Assembly: GCF_013401995.1 (NCBI RefSeq)
Contig: NZ_JACBJI010000001.1
Span: forward strand, 556,905 to 620,904
From: Flavobacterium agri
Lineage (GTDB): Bacteria > Bacteroidota > Bacteroidia > Flavobacteriales > Flavobacteriaceae
Direction: 5' to 3'
Length of the DNA stretch: 64,000 nucleotides
Position numbers and translations under genes: made by a program. The first letter of the stretch is position 1. Every line of letters starts with the position of its first letter. Below are positions 1-9,771 of the stretch, piece by piece. Under the pieces are notes generated by a model that saw nothing but the letters and a program-made list of their open reading frames with translations, did no database searches and had not been told where the DNA came from.

Positions 1-491
1 AACAATTTCAACGGAATCACCGTAAGCGGAATCAGCAGAAAAAGGAAAAGCTTCGAGATTTTTTCGGATTTGTGGTGGAAGAGTTCAGACAATTCTTCGA
101 AAGAAATGTGCATAGAAGCCATTTTCGCCTCGATCTGCGAAGTCAAAAGCGGACCGCTGAGCATTTGGTTTTTGTAGTACACCAAAGGTTGGTTGAGCCC
201 GGTGAGTATCGGGAATAGGAGATACAAGACGATCAACAGTAAAAAGAACGAGATCGGTTTATAGTATTTCTTGCGGATGCCGTTGCAGTAATCAAGCGAC
301 AGTTTGCCCGGAGAAAACAAAATCGCTTTGGCCGTGCGCGGCAACGTGCCTTCGAAATGCGTTACGAAATGGACGGTTTCCTCTAAAATGTGGGCGAAAT
401 TCTTGTCGTGCTCGGTGTAGTGTTTCTGGCCGCAATTGTTGCAGAATTTTCCTTCGAAGACGGTTTGGCAGTTTTTGCAGGTATGGCTCAC
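1..491 (-). CDS. DUF3667-type zinc-ribbon membrane protein (partial)
   Basis: The gene reads leftward and runs off the left edge, so only about 163 N-terminal residues are visible. Four cysteines in two CxxC pairs (residues 5, 8, 17 and 20) form a zinc ribbon ending CNNCGQK. A soluble stretch follows, then a hydrophobic helix near residues 79-99 and a second one at the window edge. This layout matches the DUF3667 family of Bacteroidota membrane proteins, whose function is not established. The start is taken as GTG at 491 because an in-frame stop lies about six codons upstream with no ATG between. The frame is absent from lists that need both ends of an ORF. Confidence 0.75.
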   Translation of the reverse strand, partial: MSHTCKNCQTVFEGKFCNNCGQKHYTEHDKNFAHILEETVHFVTHFEGTLPRTAKAILFSPGKLSLDYCNGIRKKYYKPISFFLLLIVLYLLFPILTGLNQPLVYYKNQMLSGPLLTSQIEAKMASMHISFEELSELFHHKSEKISKLFLFLLIPLTVIPLKL

Positions 492-545
492 GTGTCGTGT
501 TTTGCGTTACACAATACTACCTAAAAATCTGCGGAATCCAAAACC

Positions 546-580
546 ATAAAAAAGGCGCGCCACGAAAACCGCGACGCGCC
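546..580 (-). terminator. Intrinsic terminator of the MBOAT operon
   Basis: A GC-only 6-bp stem (554-559 with 575-580) lies 36 bases past the MBOAT stop. Read leftward it is followed by a run of T residues (547-553), as expected for a Rho-independent terminator. Confidence 0.7.
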
Positions 581-616
581 AAAGAAAAAACTACTGCACT
601 ATCAAGCATTCATTTT

Positions 617-2050
617 TTAGAACTGGAAGTAGATGAACGCGCTGCCGCTTTCCTGCGCCCATACGATCATGAGTACGAGGAACGACCACGCCATGCCGAG
701 TTTCCACCACGACATGCTGTGCGCTTCTTGGGTGACCTGGCGGTTGCGCATCATCCATTGGAAAACAAGGATACACGGGATGACAATGGCGACTTTGAGG
801 ATCGCGATCGTACTCAACAATTTAAAGCCTTGATCCCCGAAAGTACCGACCATCGACAACAACAGCATACCGGCTTTCCCGAACGAATCGGCACGGAAAA
901 ATACCCAAGTGATACATACTAAAAGGAACGTGAGCACCGCCAATGAGAATCCTACGAAACCGGTTTTCTTTACCGGAGCGAGTCCTTTCGCTTTCCTTCT
1001 TTCAGACAATGCTTTTTCGATCCACAGGTACAAACCGTGGAGCGCGCCCCAGAAAACGAACGTCCAGCTCGCGCCGTGCCACAATCCGCCGAGCAACATC
1101 GTAAGCATCAAGGCGATGTACATACGCACTTTTCCTTTGCGGTTTCCGCCAAGCGGAATGTAGAGGTAATCGCGCAACCAGGCCGAAAGCGTGATGTGCC
1201 ATCTTTTCCAGAAATCCGAAAAACCGATTGAGGCGTACGGATTGTTGAAATTCTGCGGAAGCGAGAATCCAAGACACATCGCCACACCGATCGCACAAGT
1301 CGAATATCCGGCGAAGTCCATAAAAATCTGGCCCGAGAAGGCGAGAACTCCGGCCCAAGAATCCAAAGCGTTTAGCGGCATGGGCGCGTTGAAGACCGTA
1401 TCGGCCGTGTTGGCGAGCAAGCTGTCGGCGATCACGACTTTCATAAAAAGTCCCAGTGAAAGCAACAACAATCCGTCGAAGAACTGTTTGCGCGTGGCCA
1501 TTTTCGGTTTCTCGAATTGAGGCACCAATTGAGGCGGACGCACGATCGGACCGGCCACAAGGTGGGGGAAGAAGGTCACGAACAACGAGAAATCCAAAAG
1601 TGATTTCACAGGCGCGCTTTCCTTTTTGTACATGTCGATCGTGTAGCACAACGTCGTGAACGTGTAGAACGAGATTCCCGCTGGAAGGATGATTCCCGGA
1701 TCGGCCGGATGATAATCCATCCCGAACATGTTTACGATGGATACGAAGTTTTCAAGAATGAATTCCCCGTATTTGAAGAAACACAGCATACCGAGGTTTC
1801 CGATAAGGCTCACAACGAGCAACAGTTTCTTGCGCATTTTGTTCTCTTCGTAATATAATTTGCGTCCGACGAAGAAATCAATCACGGTAGACAGCCAAAG
1901 CAACAATATGAACGGCGGATTCCACGCCGCATAAAACACGTAGCTTCCCAAAAGCAGGTTGATTTTCTTGGTTTTCCAAGACAACGGCAAGTAGTGCAAC
2001 AGCAGCATTACCGCAAAAAAGACGATGAATGTATAAGAATTGAATACCAT
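617..2050 (-). CDS. MBOAT family O-acyltransferase (AlgI/DltB-like)
   Basis: This 477-residue polytopic membrane protein belongs to the membrane-bound O-acyltransferase family. The conserved histidine sits in GLWHGASW near residue 322, and a second family motif, FWKRWHITLSAWLRDY, lies near 280. Relatives such as AlgI move acetyl groups across the inner membrane so that a periplasmic partner can acetylate an exopolysaccharide. The gene follows an SGNH-like gene by 6 bases, and that gene would be the partner. The ATG at 2050 directly follows an A-rich stretch. The acceptor polymer cannot be read from the sequence; a polysaccharide is an inference. Confidence 0.9.
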   Translation of the reverse strand: MVFNSYTFIVFFAVMLLLHYLPLSWKTKKINLLLGSYVFYAAWNPPFILLLWLSTVIDFFVGRKLYYEENKMRKKLLLVVSLIGNLGMLCFFKYGEFILENFVSIVNMFGMDYHPADPGIILPAGISFYTFTTLCYTIDMYKKESAPVKSLLDFSLFVTFFPHLVAGPIVRPPQLVPQFEKPKMATRKQFFDGLLLLSLGLFMKVVIADSLLANTADTVFNAPMPLNALDSWAGVLAFSGQIFMDFAGYSTCAIGVAMCLGFSLPQNFNNPYASIGFSDFWKRWHITLSAWLRDYLYIPLGGNRKGKVRMYIALMLTMLLGGLWHGASWTFVFWGALHGLYLWIEKALSERRKAKGLAPVKKTGFVGFSLAVLTFLLVCITWVFFRADSFGKAGMLLLSMVGTFGDQGFKLLSTIAILKVAIVIPCILVFQWMMRNRQVTQEAHSMSWWKLGMAWSFLVLMIVWAQESGSAFIYFQF

Positions 2051-2056
2051 TTTTTT

Positions 2057-3106
2057 CTAGTAAAGATTTGACAAAAGACGTTTCTGCGCCGGGATCCATT
2101 GTTTTTGCTGCAGGATTGAGGCAAGGCCGATGGTGTATTTCACCGCATCCGACCTGTCGAGGTGCGAAAACTCGGGACATTGCAGTTTGGCAAGTTCTGG
2201 ATCGTCTGTAAAATGGATGCCTTCACAACCGGTTACCTTCAATAATTTATCCCAGAATTTCTGTCTAGGGAAGCCCATACATTCGCCTTGGTAGAACGGC
2301 CCTGACGACGGTGTGCGCACGAAAATCACTTTTCCGCCTCTTGCCTTGATCTTGTCTACGCTGACTTTGACGTTCTGCATGATGCCGTCGAACTGCGCTT
2401 GGGTCATCGGCGGACCCATTTTAGCCGACATGAGCAAGCCCCAAATATTGCGCACGACATTGACTTGTGTCGAATCCTGCACGAACCGGTCGGTCATGTA
2501 CGTTTGACGGTCGAAAGTCGTGAGCCCGAATTCCGTAGGGAAAATCGGCATGCCGAAAACACCTTCGCGGTTCGGGATCATCAATCTGTCGAGTTTGGCG
2601 TTGAGCGCGTAATTTTCCTTGTCGAGGAACACCAGTTGGGATTCGACGACTTTGTTGATTTCGAAACTGGCTTGTTGCGCCAACGTCTCTTCGTGGAAAT
2701 ACTTGATGCTCGACGTCGGTTTTTCCATCAGGAAAGGCACGTTCGAAAAGAAAAGCGGTTCGGTCACGTCTATGACCAGGTTGCCTTTGAAGTTCGGGTC
2801 GTTGGCCAGATCCTCGATCATAGGAACGGGATTGCTTCCTACGTGCGCCAATTGGATGGCTTTCATTCCCGTTTGGGCTTCCCAAGTTGCCAAGTCAAGG
2901 TCGTATTTGATACGTGACGACCCTACGAAGACCACGGCGTTTTCTGCCTTGTTGGCTTCTTTGCGTTGGTTCGTCCAAAGCGGCGAGCCGTCGTCATAGC
3001 TGATCTGCATGCCTTGGCCGCGCAGGTACGATTCGTAACCGACGATAGACGCGATTACGACCACGGCCATCAATAAGGCCGATTTTGCGATTGTTTTCTC
3101 TGTCAT
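2057..3106 (-). CDS. Membrane-anchored SGNH-like protein, partner of MBOAT
   Basis: The 349-residue product has one N-terminal membrane helix (about residues 8-24) and a predicted periplasmic body. The signature FVGSSRIKYDLD near residue 60 resembles the nucleophile block of SGNH hydrolases and of DltD/AlgJ-type proteins. A later N-P block (HVGSNPVP) and a C-terminal SHLDRSDA resemble the His-containing block. It is the first gene of a two-gene operon with the MBOAT protein 6 bases downstream. That pairing is typical of cell-surface O-acetylation systems. The exact family is uncertain, because SGNH-like proteins diverge strongly in sequence. Confidence 0.7.
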   Translation of the reverse strand: MTEKTIAKSALLMAVVVIASIVGYESYLRGQGMQISYDDGSPLWTNQRKEANKAENAVVFVGSSRIKYDLDLATWEAQTGMKAIQLAHVGSNPVPMIEDLANDPNFKGNLVIDVTEPLFFSNVPFLMEKPTSSIKYFHEETLAQQASFEINKVVESQLVFLDKENYALNAKLDRLMIPNREGVFGMPIFPTEFGLTTFDRQTYMTDRFVQDSTQVNVVRNIWGLLMSAKMGPPMTQAQFDGIMQNVKVSVDKIKARGGKVIFVRTPSSGPFYQGECMGFPRQKFWDKLLKVTGCEGIHFTDDPELAKLQCPEFSHLDRSDAVKYTIGLASILQQKQWIPAQKRLLSNLY

Positions 3107-3245
3107 GGATTTTGATTTTTTACCGGATTTCCCCGATGATGATTGTTTTGTTATGGGCGCAAACGATCGGCCTGCACTAAGCCGAGGCTGCGCCGGGTAA
3201 AAACACAGTGCCGGAGCGACTGCGTGACGGTTTCGTTTTTGGAAA

Positions 3246-4184
3246 TTACTCCTTTATGATCTTGCGCGAAAGCAGGTTTTTGCCGCTGGCATCGGATACG
3301 TTCAGGAAATACAGGCCCGGGTTGTGGTTCTCGAGATCTAATTGGAATGCCGAATTTGAATCGAAGGCGATTTGTTTCTCGACCACTTTTTTTCCGAGCG
3401 CATCGTAAATGCTCAAGGTCGCGGCTTGTTCAAGATTGGCATCGCACGAAATGTTCAACGTTCCTTTAGTAGGATTCGGCCAGACAGCGAATGCATTTTT
3501 ATGCTGGTCGCCCAAGCCTAGTGTGGTATTTTTGACAATGCCCAACGAATTCTCTTCGAGCACGGTCTGCATAAGCGGGTAGAACGGCTGCACGTTGAAC
3601 CAATTGTAATTGGTCTGTCCGTTCTTGACGACTTTCTGACGGATCACGTTCGTGAATGTTCCCGTAGGAAGTATCAGCGTACCATATCCGTCGTAGGTAA
3701 GGGTCGCGGTCGTGGCGGATTCATCCTGTGTCGATTGGTAGGTGTCGGTGAAAACCGATTGGTACGTATACGGGAATTGCAGCCATTTCCTAGGATTCGG
3801 CGTGTAATCCCAACCTACGTTTCCGGCATAACCCAGCGAAAGGATCTCGTATTTTTCGCTCGTCACATTGTGGTAATAATAACGAGGCGGCAAACCCATA
3901 CCTTCGAATTTGTACACGTAATTCGCCGTAGGAAATTGGGCGGCGTAGGGTGAACCAGCCACAGGAATCGACGTATCGGTCCCGATCAGGGTCAAATTGA
4001 GGCTTGAGAAATCCCAGGTTTGGTTGGCACCGGGAAGACCGGGGTTGAAACTCTCTCCGATTTGCGTCCAGTAAAATTCACCGGTAAAACCGAAATTGAC
4101 GTTCGATAAAGTGATTTGGGGTTGTGCAAAAGCGCACGTGGGCAACAGCGCGACGATTATCGCGATCAGATTAACTTTTTTCAT
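3246..4184 (-). CDS. T9SS type A sorting domain protein
   Basis: This 312-residue secreted protein starts with a clear signal peptide (MKKVNLIAIIVALLPTCAFA). It ends with a type A T9SS sorting domain of about 80 residues: a VWPNPTKGTLNI start, a YDALGKKV middle and a GLYFLNV...SRKIIKE end. The central 200 residues are rich in aromatic residues and Thr/Asn, and I recognise no catalytic motif there. It should be exported by Sec and then carried across the outer membrane by T9SS. It stands alone, with about 140 bases to the SGNH gene and 190 to the response regulator. Confidence 0.88.
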   Translation of the reverse strand: MKKVNLIAIIVALLPTCAFAQPQITLSNVNFGFTGEFYWTQIGESFNPGLPGANQTWDFSSLNLTLIGTDTSIPVAGSPYAAQFPTANYVYKFEGMGLPPRYYYHNVTSEKYEILSLGYAGNVGWDYTPNPRKWLQFPYTYQSVFTDTYQSTQDESATTATLTYDGYGTLILPTGTFTNVIRQKVVKNGQTNYNWFNVQPFYPLMQTVLEENSLGIVKNTTLGLGDQHKNAFAVWPNPTKGTLNISCDANLEQAATLSIYDALGKKVVEKQIAFDSNSAFQLDLENHNPGLYFLNVSDASGKNLLSRKIIKE

Positions 4185-4374
4185 GATGATTGATGTGTTT
4201 TTTGATTTGTCCGATGCATTTGCGCTCCGGATGATGATTGAATGAGCTTGATTAGGGCTTTGCGATTGTGCGGAGTTTTTTCTTTTTTACATCATAGGCA
4301 GCTTGGTTTGATTTCGGTTTACAGACTTTTATCGCATCGTTTTGTTACATCGGCACGATAATTTTGAATGATTC

Positions 4375-5001
4375 TTAATTCTTGTTGTACAATTTATTGA
4401 CGGCTTCTACCTTATTCTGCACTTGAAGTTTGGTATAGATGCTGTTCAAATGTCGTTTTACGGTGCTTATGGAGATGTTGAGCTTCTCTGCAATCTCCTT
4501 GTACAAAAATCCTTTGCTCAACAACTCCAGCACCTCTTGTTCGCGTTTTGATAATATCTCGTTCACGTCGCTTTCAACCGGGGCGGAGTTGAACGTCGAT
4601 AATACTTTTCGTGCAATTTTGGGCGACATCGGGCTTCCGCCTTCGTAGAGTTCGATCAGCGATTCGATGATTTTCGCCGGAGCCGTGTTCTTGAGGATGT
4701 ATCCGCTCGAACCTGCCTTAAGCGCTTCGAAAACCTGATCGTTGTCTTCATAGATCGTAAAGATCATGAACTGCATTTGCGGGAATTGGGGTTTGATCTC
4801 GCGCACACAGTCGACGCCGCTTTTGCCGGGAAGATTGATGTCGGTCAAAACGACATCGGGTTGGAGTAGGGGCAATTCCGAAATGGCTTCCTCGGCCGTG
4901 GTGAAACTTTTTTGAAGATGGAAACGTTCGTCGGCGAGAATGATCGACTGCAATCCGTTGCGGATATCGGCAATATCTTCTATGAGACAAATGTTTATCA
5001 T
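4375..5001 (-). CDS. NarL/LuxR-family response regulator
   Basis: The 208-residue protein has an N-terminal receiver domain with the phosphoacceptor Asp54 in VVLTDINLPG, an acidic pair near residue 9 and a Lys in LKNTAP. A C-terminal LuxR-type helix-turn-helix (about residues 145-200) carries SKREQEVLELLSKGF and IAEKLNISISTVKRHL. Its start overlaps the stop of the upstream histidine kinase by four bases (ATGA), so the two are translationally coupled and form a cognate pair. Target genes cannot be read from the sequence. Confidence 0.93.
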   Translation of the reverse strand: MINICLIEDIADIRNGLQSIILADERFHLQKSFTTAEEAISELPLLQPDVVLTDINLPGKSGVDCVREIKPQFPQMQFMIFTIYEDNDQVFEALKAGSSGYILKNTAPAKIIESLIELYEGGSPMSPKIARKVLSTFNSAPVESDVNEILSKREQEVLELLSKGFLYKEIAEKLNISISTVKRHLNSIYTKLQVQNKVEAVNKLYNKN

Positions 5002-6425
5002 GCTTTCAAATTCTGCGGGGCAAAGGAAAGCTCATTTTGCGTAGCTGGCAATGGTACAAAAGGTTCATTTTCAGCCGCAAAGCTTAAGGGAATGTTAAAA
5101 ATTATCGCAATTCCGTCGGTTTCAACCACTTCCATGCTGCCGCAAATCGTTTCCATACGCGAGCGCATGTTCTTGATACCGTTGCCGTGCAGCGGATTTT
5201 TGGGTCCGTTTTCGTTCAATCCGACGCCGTTGTCTTTGATGCAAATCGTAAAGCCCGAATTGAACGACATTTTAATCAGCACTTTCGTCGCATTGGCGTG
5301 CTTGACAATATTATGTAAGGCTTCCTTTACGCATAAAAACAGGTGGCGGCGTTGTTTTCCGTCGAGTGTAATATTTTGGAAATCATCGGGTAACGAAACT
5401 TGTATGTCTATATCGTTCGACTCGAAATAATCTACCGCATACGATTTTATATACGTCGCCAAATCTTCGAGCGTGTTGTTTTCGTCTTTCATAACCCAAA
5501 TCAGTTCGCTCATGTTGCCAATGAGTTCGTTGGCCGTTTTCTGGATTTTCTCGAGGTTGTCGCCCAGATCGCCATGCTGTGCCATTTGGCTCAAATACGT
5601 GATTTTGGTGAGTCCGCTGCCCAAATCGTCGTGCATGTCGGCGGCGATGCGTTGGCGTTCGTTTTCGAGTTCGGTCTGTTTGGCGAGGATCACTTTTTGC
5701 AGAGCGATGAATTTGTTGGCCTCTTCCAAAAGCGTCAAATTGAGGCTTTCCCATTGCAGCTTATTTCGGTATCCGATGGCGAGCGAGAAGAAGATAATGT
5801 CCAGAAAGCTGCCGATCATAAGCCATTCAAGCGGCCATATGAGCCAAGCCGGATCGCTGAAAAGGTTCGTGATGAAGCTCGTCAGTCCGCAAATCATATA
5901 AATCGTGCAGCCATACAGGATGATGAGCTGAAATTTGATCTCGCGCAATTTGAAGCTTTGGTACAGCATCGCGCCCGTGACACCGAAAATAAAGATGCGG
6001 ATGCCGATAAACGCATAGGCATACGCCTCGTTGTCGACATCAGCATACAATTTGCAAACGGTGTAAATTAGGGCGTAAAGAATCAGGAAAGCGGCCGTGA
6101 TATTCCAATATCGGAACAGGAACGTGTTTTTTTGTTTCGAGATTCCGACGGCCTCGACGATAAAATTGAAATAGGACGCGAGGTATACGATTTGGATCGC
6201 TTCGCGGAAGTTATGCAGGATGTAGCGTTCCCAACTTCCGAAGAAATACAGGATCAAACCCGTCTTCAGAAACAGGAAAACACTCGTAAAGAACAGGTAC
6301 ACAAGATAATGGATCAGCAACCGGTCTTTGTTGAACGCGTAAAGCACGACGTGATAAATGAACGCCAGTACGGTCGCGCCCAGAATGAAAAGGCTCATTA
6401 CCAGTTCTATTTCTACATTGTGCAT
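4998..6425 (-). CDS. Sensor histidine kinase, 7-TM N-terminus, HisKA_3 type
   Basis: This 475-residue kinase has about seven membrane helices in its first 220 residues, resembling the membrane part of 7TMR-DISM kinases, but there is no periplasmic sensor domain. A coiled linker follows. The HisKA_3 dimerisation motif ERQRIAADMHDDLGSGL places the phosphorylated His near residue 264. The ATPase domain carries CVKEALHNIVKHA (N box) and IKDNGVGL plus GNGIKNM (G boxes). Kinases of this type pair with NarL regulators, and one overlaps its 3' end. With no extracytoplasmic domain, the signal is probably sensed in the membrane or the cytoplasm, which is an inference. Confidence 0.92.
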   Translation of the reverse strand: MHNVEIELVMSLFILGATVLAFIYHVVLYAFNKDRLLIHYLVYLFFTSVFLFLKTGLILYFFGSWERYILHNFREAIQIVYLASYFNFIVEAVGISKQKNTFLFRYWNITAAFLILYALIYTVCKLYADVDNEAYAYAFIGIRIFIFGVTGAMLYQSFKLREIKFQLIILYGCTIYMICGLTSFITNLFSDPAWLIWPLEWLMIGSFLDIIFFSLAIGYRNKLQWESLNLTLLEEANKFIALQKVILAKQTELENERQRIAADMHDDLGSGLTKITYLSQMAQHGDLGDNLEKIQKTANELIGNMSELIWVMKDENNTLEDLATYIKSYAVDYFESNDIDIQVSLPDDFQNITLDGKQRRHLFLCVKEALHNIVKHANATKVLIKMSFNSGFTICIKDNGVGLNENGPKNPLHGNGIKNMRSRMETICGSMEVVETDGIAIIFNIPLSFAAENEPFVPLPATQNELSFAPQNLKA

Positions 6426-6563
6426 CAGATAACCCGTTGATTGAGAGGCGCTAAATTAGTCATTTATGCCAAACATTTCGGGCTGTCGCGATTTATGGGC
6501 GCGAGATAGTTAAATAGTGTAAAAGTGCGCTTTACGATTACCGTCCGTAGCTAAACTTTTGCT

Positions 6564-6571
6564 TACTTTTG
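6564..6571 (+). promoter_or_regulatory. -7 promoter box (TACTTTTG) for ccsBA
   Basis: Matches the Bacteroidota consensus TAnnTTTG, 26 bases upstream of the ccsBA start. I see no clear TTTG -33 box at the usual distance. Confidence 0.45.
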
Positions 6572-6597
6572 CACACGATTAAGATCCACTCCTCACA

Positions 6598-9500
6598 ATG
6601 GGAAAAAAACTCCTGTCCGCTCTTTTCTCGACCCGTTTAATGGCCATCCTTTTTATCGTTTTTGCCGCTGCGATGGCCGCCGGGACATTCATCGAAAACG
6701 ACTATAATACCGATACCGCTCGTATTTTAGTGTACAACGCCTGGTGGTTCGAGGCCATCATGCTGCTTTTCATGGTCAATTTCATCGGAAACATCAAACG
6801 CTACAATTTGCTGCAACGCGAAAAGTGGCCGACGCTTGTGCTGCATTTGGCCTTCATCCTGATTATTTTCGGGGCTTTCGTGACGCGTTACATCAGCTAC
6901 GAAGGCATGATGCCGATACGCGAAGGCGCTTCCGAAAACAAGATTTATTCAGAAAGGCCGCATCTTGCCGTTTTGGTCGACGGCCAATACAAAGGGCAAT
7001 TGCGCCGTCGCATGTTCGAGAAATCGCTGTTGCTTTCTCCTGTTACCGACAACGGTTTTACGATGTCCGAGAAATTCGCCGACACGCCGTTCACGATCAC
7101 TTACGAAAAGTACATCATGGGCGCGACCGAATCGATTAAGCCGAACGGTGGCGGACATACGTATCTGAAACTTGTAGAAGCAGGAGACGGAGGTAGGCAC
7201 GAGCATTATCTCAAGGAAGGTGAAGTTCAGAACATCCACAATTTATTGTTCGCGTTGAACAAATTCACCAAAGGCGCGATCAACATCAATACTAAAGGCG
7301 GAGCCGTAACCGTGCAGATGCCGTTCGACGGACAGTTCATGCGAATGGCCGACCGCATGCAGGGAAAAGTCACAAAAGATTCGTTGCAACCGCTTATGTT
7401 CCGTTCGCTTTATAATGTAGGCGCGGCACAGTTCGTGTTTCCCGAAGCGCCGATCAAAGGTTTCCTCACGTATAAATCGAATGGCGATTTCAAGGATAAG
7501 AAGTCGCAGGACGCGTTGATCGTCAGCGTGAAATCGGGCAGTATGACTCGCGAAGTCACGCTTCTCGGCTCGAAAGGACGTGTGGGCGAACCCCAAATGT
7601 TCACGCTTGGCAAACTCGATTTTACGCTTTCTTTCGGAAGCAAAACTTACGATTTACCGTTCAAAATACATCTCAACGACTTCATCGCCTCGAAATATCC
7701 GGGATCCGAAAAAAGCTATTCGGCCTACGAAAGCCGTGTGACCGTCGAGGATGGCAAGGACAAATTCGACACGCGCATTTACATGAACCACGTGCTTGAC
7801 CACAAAGGTTACCGTTTTTTCCAGGCGTCTTTTGACCCAGATGAAAAAGGTACGGTACTTTCGGTCAACCACGATTTTTGGGGAACCTGGATCACGTATG
7901 TCGGTTATTTCCTTTTGTTCGCCGGAATGCTCGCCATCTTGTTCACGAAAGGTTCGCGAATGGGAGAATTGAGACGCAAGCTCAAGTCGGTACAAAAGAA
8001 AAAGACGAAAATCGCAACGATATTGCTTTTGTTTTTAGGACTTTCGGGTCATGCGCAACAAGATCCGCACGCCGGACACGCGCACGAAGCCGAGGTTTCG
8101 AAACCGATGATGCCTTCGCTCAAACAAATCGATTCGCTTATCTCGAAATATAAAGTCAAAGAGGAACACGCGGCCAAATTCGGGCGTTTGGTAATTCAGG
8201 ACGAAGGCGGAAGGATGAAGCCCGTGAATACGTTCTCGTCCGAATTGTTGCGCAAGGTCTCGAAAAAAGACTCGTACAACGGCATGAATTCCGACCAGGT
8301 TTTCCTTTCGATGACGCAATTCCCGACGGCTTGGTTCGAAGTGCCGTTCATTTATTTGAAATCGGGTAACGACAGTATCCGCAAGATCATCGGTATCAAA
8401 CCCGAGGCGAAATACGCGAAATTCATCGATTTCTTCGACAATCAGGGAAATTACAAGCTTTCGCCTTATCTCGACGAAGCGTATCGCGCCGCTTTGCCGA
8501 GCCAGTTCCAGAAAGATTTCATAGAAGCCGATCGAAAGGTGAACCTATTGAATTCGGCTCTTGGCGGAAGTATTTTGCGCATTTTCCCGATTCCGAACGA
8601 AGAAAACAACAAATGGGTTTCGTATCTGCAGCTCGAACAAGCCGGACTCAAAGGCATCGATTCGACGTTTACGCGCCAGATCATCCCGATTTACCTGATG
8701 TCGCTCAAGACGGCCACCGAAACCGGAAATTATAAGGAAGCCGATTTCTATTTGAACGGAATCAATAAATTCCAGCATCGTTACGGATCGAAGGTCATGC
8801 CGAGCGACGACAAGATCAATTCGGAAATCCTATACAACAAATACGACGTGTTCAAACGCTTGTTCTATTTGTACATGACCGTTGGCGTGCTCATGCTTTT
8901 GTTTGCGATCGCGAATATTTTCGTCCGAAAGAAATTCATGGATTACATCATTTATTTCTTCCACGGATTGATCGTACTGCTGTTCTTGTTCCACACGCTC
9001 GGATTGATCGCGCGTTGGTACATTTCGGGTCACGCACCTTGGAGTGACGCCTACGAATCGATGATTTACGTGGGATGGGCGACGATGCTGTTCACGCTGA
9101 TCTTCTCGAAAAAATCGCCGCTTACCGTGGCTTCGGGAACATTCGTGGCTTCGATGATCCTCATGATCGCGCACTGGAACTGGATGGATCCCGCAATCGC
9201 GAACCTGCAACCCGTGTTGAATTCGTATTGGCTCATGATTCACGTGGCCGTGATCGTGGCCAGTTACGGACCTTTCACTTTGGGAATGGTACTTGGCGTG
9301 GTGTCGTTGCTGCTCATGATTTTCGTCAACAAAGACAACAGGCAGCGCATGGAATTGCACATTCGTGAAATCACGTACATCAACGAAATGGCGCTCACGA
9401 TCGGTCTTGTCATGCTTACGATAGGAAACTTCCTCGGAGGCCAATGGGCAAACGAAAGTTGGGGACGTTATTGGGGTTGGGATCCGAAAGAAACCTGGGC

Positions 9501-9771
9501 GCTGATCAGCATCATGATCTACGCGTTCGTGATCCACATGCGATTGGTTCCTGGCATGCGCAGCAAATGGATTTTCAACGTGGCCAGCGTTTTCGCATTC
9601 TATTCGATCATGATGACATATTTCGGCGTGAATTTCTACCTAAGCGGATTGCACTCTTATGCAAGCGGCGACAAAGTCGTGACACCGACGTTTGTGTATG
9701 TTTCGGTTGCGATCGCGATTGTTTTGAGCGTTGCGGCCTGGTTTGGACATAAGCGGATGGAGAGAAAATAG
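6598..9771 (+). CDS. ccsBA: Fused cytochrome c biogenesis protein CcsBA (ResB-ResC fusion)
   Basis: The 1057-residue protein fuses the two System II cytochrome c maturation factors. The first third is ResB/CcsB-like, with membrane helices near residues 12-30 and 48-66, a large periplasmic domain and another helix near 435. The last 300 residues form CcsA/ResC, with the haem-handling motif ending WGRYWGWDPKETWALIS and the conserved histidines of that family. Between them is a His-rich linker (DPHAGHAHEAE) preceded by a signal-like segment. The complex exports haem and attaches it to apocytochromes c in the periplasm. The fused form is known from Bacteroidota and epsilon-proteobacteria. Its length fits a full fusion. 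Confidence 0.95.
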   Translation: MGKKLLSALFSTRLMAILFIVFAAAMAAGTFIENDYNTDTARILVYNAWWFEAIMLLFMVNFIGNIKRYNLLQREKWPTLVLHLAFILIIFGAFVTRYISYEGMMPIREGASENKIYSERPHLAVLVDGQYKGQLRRRMFEKSLLLSPVTDNGFTMSEKFADTPFTITYEKYIMGATESIKPNGGGHTYLKLVEAGDGGRHEHYLKEGEVQNIHNLLFALNKFTKGAININTKGGAVTVQMPFDGQFMRMADRMQGKVTKDSLQPLMFRSLYNVGAAQFVFPEAPIKGFLTYKSNGDFKDKKSQDALIVSVKSGSMTREVTLLGSKGRVGEPQMFTLGKLDFTLSFGSKTYDLPFKIHLNDFIASKYPGSEKSYSAYESRVTVEDGKDKFDTRIYMNHVLDHKGYRFFQASFDPDEKGTVLSVNHDFWGTWITYVGYFLLFAGMLAILFTKGSRMGELRRKLKSVQKKKTKIATILLLFLGLSGHAQQDPHAGHAHEAEVSKPMMPSLKQIDSLISKYKVKEEHAAKFGRLVIQDEGGRMKPVNTFSSELLRKVSKKDSYNGMNSDQVFLSMTQFPTAWFEVPFIYLKSGNDSIRKIIGIKPEAKYAKFIDFFDNQGNYKLSPYLDEAYRAALPSQFQKDFIEADRKVNLLNSALGGSILRIFPIPNEENNKWVSYLQLEQAGLKGIDSTFTRQIIPIYLMSLKTATETGNYKEADFYLNGINKFQHRYGSKVMPSDDKINSEILYNKYDVFKRLFYLYMTVGVLMLLFAIANIFVRKKFMDYIIYFFHGLIVLLFLFHTLGLIARWYISGHAPWSDAYESMIYVGWATMLFTLIFSKKSPLTVASGTFVASMILMIAHWNWMDPAIANLQPVLNSYWLMIHVAVIVASYGPFTLGMVLGVVSLLLMIFVNKDNRQRMELHIREITYINEMALTIGLVMLTIGNFLGGQWANESWGRYWGWDPKETWALISIMIYAFVIHMRLVPGMRSKWIFNVASVFAFYSIMMTYFGVNFYLSGLHSYASGDKVVTPTFVYVSVAIAIVLSVAAWFGHKRMERK

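Noticed and set aside
8830..9537. 235-codon minus-strand frame inside ccsBA
   Set aside because: It is antisense to a well-supported gene and very rich in His and Arg, as expected for shadows of GC-skewed codons.
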